Shown: in pieces, positions 35,203 through 39,580 of the stretch
How positions within the stretch are numbered: the stretch's first letter is position 1
How the letters are laid out: every line of letters begins with the position of its first letter
Origin: Alphaproteobacteria bacterium casp-alpha6
GTDB taxonomy: Bacteria; Pseudomonadota; Alphaproteobacteria; Rhodobacterales; Rhodobacteraceae
Assembly (NCBI GenBank): GCA_001510135.1
Contig: LFER01000005.1
Span: forward strand, 1-39,580
Direction: 5' to 3'
Length of the DNA: 39,580 nt
Position numbers and translations under genes: made by a program
The notes under the pieces: model-generated
What the model saw: only the letters and a program-made list of their open reading frames with translations
Databases searched by the model: none
What the model was told of the DNA's origin: nothing

Positions 35203-35571
35203 ATGGACATTTTACTCTGGACGACTGGCATTGCCAGCGCCTTTATGATTTGTGCATCAGCTGTTTATAAACTGTCTGATGGACCTGTCACTGCCTTGGC
35301 GATGGAGCATTTGGATATCGACCAAAGCGGGCGCCGCGGGATTGGCGGGATTGAACTTGCCTCGGGACTGACCATTTTGGGCAGCGTCATGATGCCTACT
35401 GCGCTCATGACATCCTTTGCTCTTTGGGCTGGGCTTAGTGCGATGGTGACAAGCCTTCTTCTTGCGGTGGGGCTGACACGCGCAAAGCAGCCGTTTTCCA
35501 AATTTTTGGTAACCTACGGGGTCCTTGCGACGACCACTATTTTTTTCGCATTAAGAGTCCAAATTTCATAA
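35203..35571 (+). CDS. small four-helix membrane protein, DoxX-like
   Basis: This 122-residue protein has about four hydrophobic helices (roughly 3-20, 48-65, 70-92, 102-118) and no signal peptide cleavage motif. The spacing and the ICASAVYKLSD start with a short loop between helices 1 and 2 recall DoxX-like small membrane proteins, but no diagnostic residue is seen and no function is assigned. The ATG at 35203 follows a GGGGACC ribosome site. It stands alone between trpS and the aminotransferase gene, 81 bases after trpS. Confidence 0.72.
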   Translation: MDILLWTTGIASAFMICASAVYKLSDGPVTALAMEHLDIDQSGRRGIGGIELASGLTILGSVMMPTALMTSFALWAGLSAMVTSLLLAVGLTRAKQPFSKFLVTYGVLATTTIFFALRVQIS

Positions 35572-35594
35572 TTGGACCGCACTTTACCTGAAAA

Positions 35595-35623
35595 TTGAGT
35601 TGACTCTCCTGGGCGTCTATAGT
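35595..35623 (+). promoter_or_regulatory. sigma-70 promoter of the aminotransferase gene
   Basis: TTGAGT (35595-35600), 17 bases and TATAGT (35618-35623) form a good promoter about 70 bases before the ATG at 35694. Confidence 0.55.
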
Positions 35624-35693
35624 CGCAATATGTACGAACGTTTGCGTGTTTCACAAACATGCCCTTACCTTTTTGAACTTGGAAAAACATAAA

Positions 35694-36563
35694 ATGGCGA
35701 CCGGACAGAATATTCATACGTATTTCGGAGGAACCTGGCACAAAGGCAATCCAGCGATCATAAACGCCGCTGACCATGGCGCTTGGCTTGGGTCCAACGT
35801 CTTTGACGGTGCGCGGTATTTTGACGGTGTCGCGCCTGATCTTTTGGCGCATTGTCAACGGGTCAACCGGTCAGCAGAAGCCCTTATGCTGATCCCCACT
35901 GTATCGGCCAGCGATATGGTTGCCATAATTTGGGACGGGCTAAAGCAATTTGCGACAGAGGCGGCAGTCTATATACGACCCATGTATTGGGCAGTAGACG
36001 GAGATATGTCAGCGATCGTGCCGCATGGGAACTCAACCGCCTTTGCCATCTGCTTGGAAGAAATTCCGCTTGCTTCCTCGAACGCGAGTGCGAGGCTGAC
36101 TAGAACTCGATTTCGCCGTCCTGTGCTGGAAGATGCTGTGGTGAACGCCAAAGCTGCGTGCCTTTATCCGAATAATGCCCGCATGTTGGTTGAAGCGCGG
36201 TCTAAAGGATTTGACAACGCGCTGGTGGCCGACGCCATGGGCAATGTGGCAGAAACAGCCACATCCAATATTTTTATGGTCAAAGACGGCGAGGTTTTCA
36301 CCCCGATAGCCAATGGAACATTTCTGGCAGGTATCACGCGCGCACGCCATATTTCAAATCTCTCAGAAGCCGGGCTCAAAGTGCATCAAAAAGTTCTGAG
36401 TTTCCAAGATTTCGAAGAGGCTGACGAAATTTTCATGTCTGGCAATATGAATAAAGTCACACCGGTGACCGCTTTTGAAGACCGGCAGTATCAGGTCGGA
36501 CCAATTGCACAGAAAGCGCGCAGTCTTTATTGGGACTGGGCCGCAACGGCAGGCCGCCCTTAA
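35694..36563 (+). CDS. ilvE: branched-chain amino acid aminotransferase (class IV)
   Basis: The 289-residue fold-type IV PLP enzyme transfers the amino group between glutamate and branched-chain 2-oxo acids. The PLP lysine is Lys153 in DAVVNAKAACLYPNN, followed by the AETATSNIFMV segment that binds the cofactor phosphate. The start ATG at 35694 is chosen because homologues begin with the GGxW segment a few residues in and GGA lies upstream; an in-frame ATG at 35646 is less likely. Related class IV enzymes include D-amino-acid aminotransferase and aminodeoxychorismate lyase, so the substrate assignment is probable, not proven. Confidence 0.85.
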   Translation: MATGQNIHTYFGGTWHKGNPAIINAADHGAWLGSNVFDGARYFDGVAPDLLAHCQRVNRSAEALMLIPTVSASDMVAIIWDGLKQFATEAAVYIRPMYWAVDGDMSAIVPHGNSTAFAICLEEIPLASSNASARLTRTRFRRPVLEDAVVNAKAACLYPNNARMLVEARSKGFDNALVADAMGNVAETATSNIFMVKDGEVFTPIANGTFLAGITRARHISNLSEAGLKVHQKVLSFQDFEEADEIFMSGNMNKVTPVTAFEDRQYQVGPIAQKARSLYWDWAATAGRP

Positions 36564-36635
36564 ACCTTATGTCAAATTTACAATATTGCGTCTGGCGGCA
36601 ACATGGCGCATCCTGTGCGTCAGGAGAGTGATGGA

Positions 36636-37091
36636 ATGCGCAAATTTTTGGTAATTTTGGATGACAGCCGAGAATGCCTGAATGCCATGCGCTTTGCAGC
36701 GATGCGGGCGGCAAACACGGGTGGCGGTGTGGAAATTCTGGCAGTGATACCGCCGGATGAGTTCAATCACTGGATCGGCGTTAGTGACATAATGCGCGAA
36801 GAAGCGCGAGAACGTATTCACGCCCATTTTGAAGTCTTTGCCAAATGGATGCGCGACCGGCAGGGCATTGATCCCGAACTTGTCATCCGCGAGGGTGAAC
36901 CGGTTCCTGAAATCTTGGCTCAAGTGCGGGACGATCCGGAAATCGGTGTGCTTGTGCTTGGTGCGGGAACTGACAAAAAGGGGCCAGGGCCGCTTGTCAC
37001 GCAATTGACGAAAAATTCTGGATCTTTGCCAATGGCAATTACCATTGTGCCCGGCGATCTGTCCAAAGAGCGCCTTGAAGCGATTACATAA
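36636..37091 (+). CDS. universal stress protein family
   Basis: The 151-residue product has the UspA fold: MRKFLVILDDSRECLNAMRFA at the start, then a C-terminal nucleotide-binding segment with VLVLGAGTDKKGPGPLVTQL and the closing PMAITIVPG strand. UspA-type proteins bind ATP or related ligands and are induced by stress, with diverse roles. ATG 36636 has AGGAG about 10 bases upstream; an ATG at 36603 would add 11 residues unlike homologues. It lies 2 bases before the VOC gene, so both are probably co-transcribed. Confidence 0.88.
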   Translation: MRKFLVILDDSRECLNAMRFAAMRAANTGGGVEILAVIPPDEFNHWIGVSDIMREEARERIHAHFEVFAKWMRDRQGIDPELVIREGEPVPEILAQVRDDPEIGVLVLGAGTDKKGPGPLVTQLTKNSGSLPMAITIVPGDLSKERLEAIT

Positions 37092-37093
37092 GT

Positions 37094-37489
37094 ATGGCTC
37101 CGTCCTTTGTGGGATTGGTGAGCGTTGTGGTGCCCTGCTATGACGCAGCTGTTGAGTATTATTGTGACAGCCTAGGATTTCATCTTGTGCAAGATGATCG
37201 CGTAAGTCCGGAAAAACGATGGGTTGTCATCAAACCGGATCCTTTGGCAGAATGGGGTCTGCTTTTGGCCAAAGCGGCAAATGACGCACAAGCTGCTCAT
37301 ATCGGTCAACAAACCGGCGGGCGCGTATTTCTGTTTCTATACACAGACGACTTTCACAGCACATATTGTGCATTCTTGGAACGTGGCGTGGAATTTTTAG
37401 AAATACCGCGCCATGAAGCCTATGGAAGGGTCGCCAAATTTCAGGATGAATTCGGAAATATATGGGATTTGCTTGAAAAGCCAAATTAG
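37094..37489 (+). CDS. VOC (glyoxalase/bleomycin-resistance) family protein
   Basis: The 131-residue protein has one VOC module of paired beta-alpha-beta-beta-beta units: VSVVVPCYDAAVEYYCDSLGFHLV at the start and EFGNIWDLLEK at the end, which carries the usual metal-ligand glutamate region. Members include glyoxalase I, antibiotic-binding and dioxygenase proteins, so no substrate is assigned. It begins 2 bases after the universal stress protein gene. Its stop codon lies within the Irr-like palindrome upstream of nfu. Confidence 0.88.
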   Translation: MAPSFVGLVSVVVPCYDAAVEYYCDSLGFHLVQDDRVSPEKRWVVIKPDPLAEWGLLLAKAANDAQAAHIGQQTGGRVFLFLYTDDFHSTYCAFLERGVEFLEIPRHEAYGRVAKFQDEFGNIWDLLEKPN

Positions 37490-37500
37490 AATCATTCTAA
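37486..37500. promoter_or_regulatory. Irr/ICE-like palindrome
   Basis: TTAGAATCATTCTAA is a perfect 15-base palindrome (7+1+7). With flanks it matches the iron-control element TTTAGAA-N3-TTCTAAA at 13 of 14 fixed positions. It ends 4 bases before the -35 box of the nfu promoter, so Irr could regulate nfu in response to iron or haem status. Confidence 0.6.
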
Positions 37501-37504
37501 ACTC

Positions 37505-37533
37505 TTGACAGCCTTCAGTACAAAGCCCATAAT
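37505..37533 (+). promoter_or_regulatory. sigma-70 promoter of nfu
   Basis: TTGACA (37505-37510), a 17-base spacer and CATAAT (37528-37533) give a near-perfect promoter 24 bases before the nfu ATG. Confidence 0.8.
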
Positions 37534-37557
37534 TGACCCGATCAATGAGGTTTCCCC

Positions 37558-38118
37558 ATGTTTATTCAAACAGAATCCACGCCCAACCCCGCGACATTGA
37601 AATTCTTGCCAGGTCTGACAGTGCTGGAAAACGGTACTGCTGATTTTCCATCTGCAGAAGGTGCAGAAAAATCTCCCCTTGCATCCAGATTATTCACCGT
37701 TGGGGGGGTGACAGGCGTCTTTTTCGGGCGCGATTTTATAACCATTACCAAAAATGATACGATCGATTGGGAACATGTGAAACCGGCTCTTTTGGGCCTG
37801 ATTATGGAACATTTCCAGTCCGGCAAACCAGTAATGCTCGACAATGACTTGGGATCTGGACACGCCGAACATAGTGGTGAGGACAGCGTTATCGTTGGCC
37901 AGATCAAAGAGCTTTTGGACAGCCGCGTGCGCCCAGCCGTTGCGCAAGACGGGGGTGACATCACCTTTTACGGCTTTGAACGGGGTGTAGTGTATTTGCA
38001 GATGCAAGGCGCCTGTGCCGGCTGCCCAAGTTCCACAATGACGTTGAAAATGGGCATCGAAAACCTTTTGCGCCACTACATTCCAGAAGTCACAGAGGTA
38101 CGTCCGGTTGCCGTCTGA
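37558..38118 (+). CDS. NifU-like iron-sulfur cluster carrier (Nfu)
   Basis: The 186-residue protein has an N-terminal Nfu domain (MFIQTESTPNPATLKFLPG, residues 1-90) and a C-terminal NifU-like domain with Cys153 and Cys156 (GACAGCPSS), which would bridge an Fe-S cluster in a dimer. It delivers 4Fe-4S clusters to apo-proteins, as mitochondrial NFU1 does. A strong promoter and an Irr-like palindrome lie just upstream, so iron control is likely. It overlaps tsaB by 11 bases. Family assignment is firm; the regulator is inferred. Confidence 0.95.
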   Translation: MFIQTESTPNPATLKFLPGLTVLENGTADFPSAEGAEKSPLASRLFTVGGVTGVFFGRDFITITKNDTIDWEHVKPALLGLIMEHFQSGKPVMLDNDLGSGHAEHSGEDSVIVGQIKELLDSRVRPAVAQDGGDITFYGFERGVVYLQMQGACAGCPSSTMTLKMGIENLLRHYIPEVTEVRPVAV

Positions 38119-38704
38119 CGACCTGATTCTCAGTTTCGACACATCGGCCGCGCATTGTGCGGCCGCTTTGCTTTGGCGCGGAGTGATTATCGCATCAAAA
38201 TCCAATGAGATGCATAAAGGTCAGGCCGAAGCGCTTGGCCCGCTTGTCACAGAACTGCTGTCATCGGTGGATAAATACATTGAGGACGTAACACGCATCG
38301 GCGTTGGAATAGGACCTGGCAATTTTACAGGCATCCGCATTTCAGTCAGCTTTGCCCGCGGGCTTGGCTTGGCGCTTGGTTGCCCTGCGATTGGCATCAG
38401 CAGCTTTGAAGCAAGCTACTTTGGCCAGACCGCACCTGCCACAGTCCTTATACCTGCGACACGTGACCAGTTTTACCTTAAGAGCTTTCCCGATCAAAGC
38501 GCACCGCGACTGGGCACTCTAGCCGATGCAGAAGCGTTAAATGCCCCTCTTCTGTGGCGCACAGAAGCAAAACAGCTCGCCGAAAATATGGCGCGCCTCG
38601 CGGCGTTGCGGTCAATAGAGGAAAACCGCCCTCCAGCACCGCTCTACATTAAGGCTGCGGATGCCGCTCCGTCACGGGAAAAAGCACCCCTTATTTTAGG
38701 ATGA
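38108..38704 (+). CDS. tsaB: tRNA threonylcarbamoyladenosine biosynthesis protein TsaB
   Basis: TsaB pairs with TsaD to make the t6A37 modification of ANN-decoding tRNAs. The 198-residue protein has the ASKHA-fold start ILSFDTSAAHCAAAL and the IGPGNFTGIRISVSFARGLG block (near 66-88). It is shorter than the roughly 230 residues of the E. coli protein, mainly at the C-terminus, as is common in this group. It starts at TTG 38108 inside the end of nfu and overlaps rimI by 4 bases, forming nfu-tsaB-rimI. Confidence 0.92.
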   Translation: MPSDDLILSFDTSAAHCAAALLWRGVIIASKSNEMHKGQAEALGPLVTELLSSVDKYIEDVTRIGVGIGPGNFTGIRISVSFARGLGLALGCPAIGISSFEASYFGQTAPATVLIPATRDQFYLKSFPDQSAPRLGTLADAEALNAPLLWRTEAKQLAENMARLAALRSIEENRPPAPLYIKAADAAPSREKAPLILG

Positions 38705-39132
38705 GTGCGCAGAGCCTAGAGAGCATTCACCAACAGAGTGCCGACACACACCGTATTTGGAGTGCAGAGGAATACCACACGCTGTTAAACGATCCCTTCA
38801 CCGTGTTGGTTAAGAATCCCCATAGCTTTGCCATCGGGCGGCTGGTTGCTGGCGAAGGAGAATTGTTGATGATTGCGGTCATAAAGGAGAAGCAAGGACA
38901 AGGATTAGGGCGACGCTGTTTAGAAGAATTTGAAATGGCTTTGAGCGACAAGGGGGCTGACTGCTGCTTTCTTGAAGTGGCCAAAACGAATGTACGCGCC
39001 CAACAGCTTTATGAATCAAGCGGTTTTGAATGCATCTCTACCCGAAAAGCATATTACCAAATAGATAAAAATAACCGTGAAGATGCACTGATAATGCGAA
39101 AGGTGTTTACCCTTAGCTCATTAGATAGCTGA
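38701..39132 (+). CDS. rimI: ribosomal protein S18-alanine N-acetyltransferase-like GNAT enzyme
   Basis: The 143-residue GNAT protein has the acetyl-CoA-binding motif KQGQGLGRRCLEEF (near 63-76) and LEVAKTNVRAQQLYESSGF, typical of RimI, which acetylates ribosomal protein S18. The tsaB-rimI pairing, with 4 bases of overlap, supports this. Substrate could still be another N-terminus, since GNAT family members vary. No clear terminator follows it. Confidence 0.88.
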   Translation: MSAQSLESIHQQSADTHRIWSAEEYHTLLNDPFTVLVKNPHSFAIGRLVAGEGELLMIAVIKEKQGQGLGRRCLEEFEMALSDKGADCCFLEVAKTNVRAQQLYESSGFECISTRKAYYQIDKNNREDALIMRKVFTLSSLDS

Positions 39133-39201
39133 AAATCTGCTTGGCAGTTAAAAAGCGGTTGACCGTTGCCAATTCATTTGGCCTTATGTGTGAATGAGCT
39201 G

Positions 39202-39229
39202 CTTTGGGAGGGGATCAAAAATCCCAAAG
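39202..39229 (+). promoter_or_regulatory. hairpin in the leader of the BMP-family gene
   Basis: CTTTGGGA (39202-39209) and TCCCAAAG (39222-39229) are a perfect 8-bp inverted repeat with a 12-base loop, 31 bases before the ATG at 39261. There is no downstream T-tract, so an RNA-stability or regulatory element is more likely than a terminator. Confidence 0.5.
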
Positions 39230-39260
39230 GCATGCAGAAAACCATAATCGGGAGACTTCA

Positions 39261-39580
39261 ATGACTTTCACACGTAAGTTGATGCTGGCCGCAACGGCTT
39301 TGGGCCTGTCTGCGGCGGTCGCTTCGGCGGAACCTGCGCTGATTTTTGATCTGGGCGGAAAATTCGACAAATCCTTTAACGAATCTGCTTTCAACGGCGC
39401 GCAGCGCTGGGCAGCGGAAAACAACGCAACATTCCGCGAATTCGAATTGCAATCAGATGCGCAGCGCGAACAAGCCTTGCGTCGTTTTGCAGAAGCGGGC
39501 GCAAACCCAATCGTGATGGCTGGCTTTATGTTTGCAAGCCCACTGAGCGAAGTGGCTGCAGATTACCCAGACACAAAATT
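39261..39580 (+). CDS. BMP family ABC transporter substrate-binding protein (partial)
   Basis: The first 106 residues are present; the gene continues past the window. A signal peptide is clear: basic MTFTRK, a hydrophobic segment and an AxA-type site (VASAEP), predicting periplasmic export without a lipobox. The mature start FDLGGKFDKSFNESAFNGAQ is the hallmark of the BMP/PnrA family, which captures purine nucleosides or related ligands for an ABC importer. The ATG follows GGGAG by 6 bases. Permease and ATPase genes would be expected downstream. Confidence 0.9.
   Translation, partial: MTFTRKLMLAATALGLSAAVASAEPALIFDLGGKFDKSFNESAFNGAQRWAAENNATFREFELQSDAQREQALRRFAEAGANPIVMAGFMFASPLSEVAADYPDTK

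Overview
This window looks like chromosomal DNA from a marine alphaproteobacterium of the Rhodobacteraceae (Roseobacter group), with a moderate GC content (about half, judged by eye). The assignment rests on gene content and order: Hsp20 next to a DUF1150 protein, an RpoHII-type sigma factor, a fused ATP sulfurylase/APS kinase, the murJ / rhomboid-like / trpS neighbourhood, glnD beside murJ, and a BMP-type substrate-binding protein. Nearly all genes are housekeeping or core metabolism. I found no prophage, insertion sequence, CRISPR array, tRNA or rRNA. No gene-free stretch exceeds 300 bases; the longest is about 270 bases at 3780-4050.

Layout. 1-415: a partial helix-turn-helix-like regulator gene (minus). 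561-1172: thymidine kinase (plus). 1141-3779: a minus-strand operon of a YbjN-family protein, proC, csaA and a 2-hydroxyacid dehydrogenase. 4051-4290: ubiK (minus), divergent from lgt / MidA-like methyltransferase / pgeF (4386-7084, plus). 7094-7597: Lrp/AsnC regulator, divergent from trxB (7803-8744). 8936-10642: sulfate activation fusion enzyme with a strong terminator. 10742-11387: DUF1150 and Hsp20 (minus). 11536-13362: a YdcH-like protein, purE and purK. 13359-14498: phnM without other phn genes. 14620-16599: groES-groEL. 16784-18796: M3 peptidase. 18816-22607: rpoHII, then coaBC, dut and a membrane-anchored MoeB/ThiF protein (minus). 22699-23831: cobU and a histidine phosphatase. 24020-25534: comM/YifB. 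25531-27767: rsmI, yraN and gshB (minus), divergent from an LpoA-like lipoprotein, glnD and murJ (27837-33311). 33308-33991: a rhomboid-fold protein without catalytic residues (minus). 34072 onward, plus: trpS, a small membrane protein, a branched-chain aminotransferase, a universal stress protein, a VOC protein, nfu, tsaB, rimI and the start of a BMP-family ABC transporter binding protein.

The main interest is regulatory. Protein-quality-control genes here carry three kinds of control signal: a CIRCE operator on a strong sigma-70 promoter before groES, a sigma-32-type promoter before hsp20, and an RpoE-type promoter before rpoHII. Other clear signals are an exact FNR-type box before the sulfate-activation gene, an Irr/ICE-like palindrome touching the promoter of nfu, twin 13-bp direct repeats 21 bp apart before the Lrp-type gene, a hairpin that may cover the comM ribosome binding site, and a possible H-type pseudoknot in the leader of the ybjN-proC operon. 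No wholly new multi-gene system was found. The best candidates for undescribed biology are the ybjN leader RNA, the non-catalytic rhomboid, the membrane-anchored MoeB-like enzyme and the orphan PhnM.

Packing is tight. Three convergent gene pairs (purK/phnM, comM/gshB, murJ/rhomboid) share the same four bases, TTAG, as interlocked stop codons, and many co-directional genes overlap by 1 to 17 bases.
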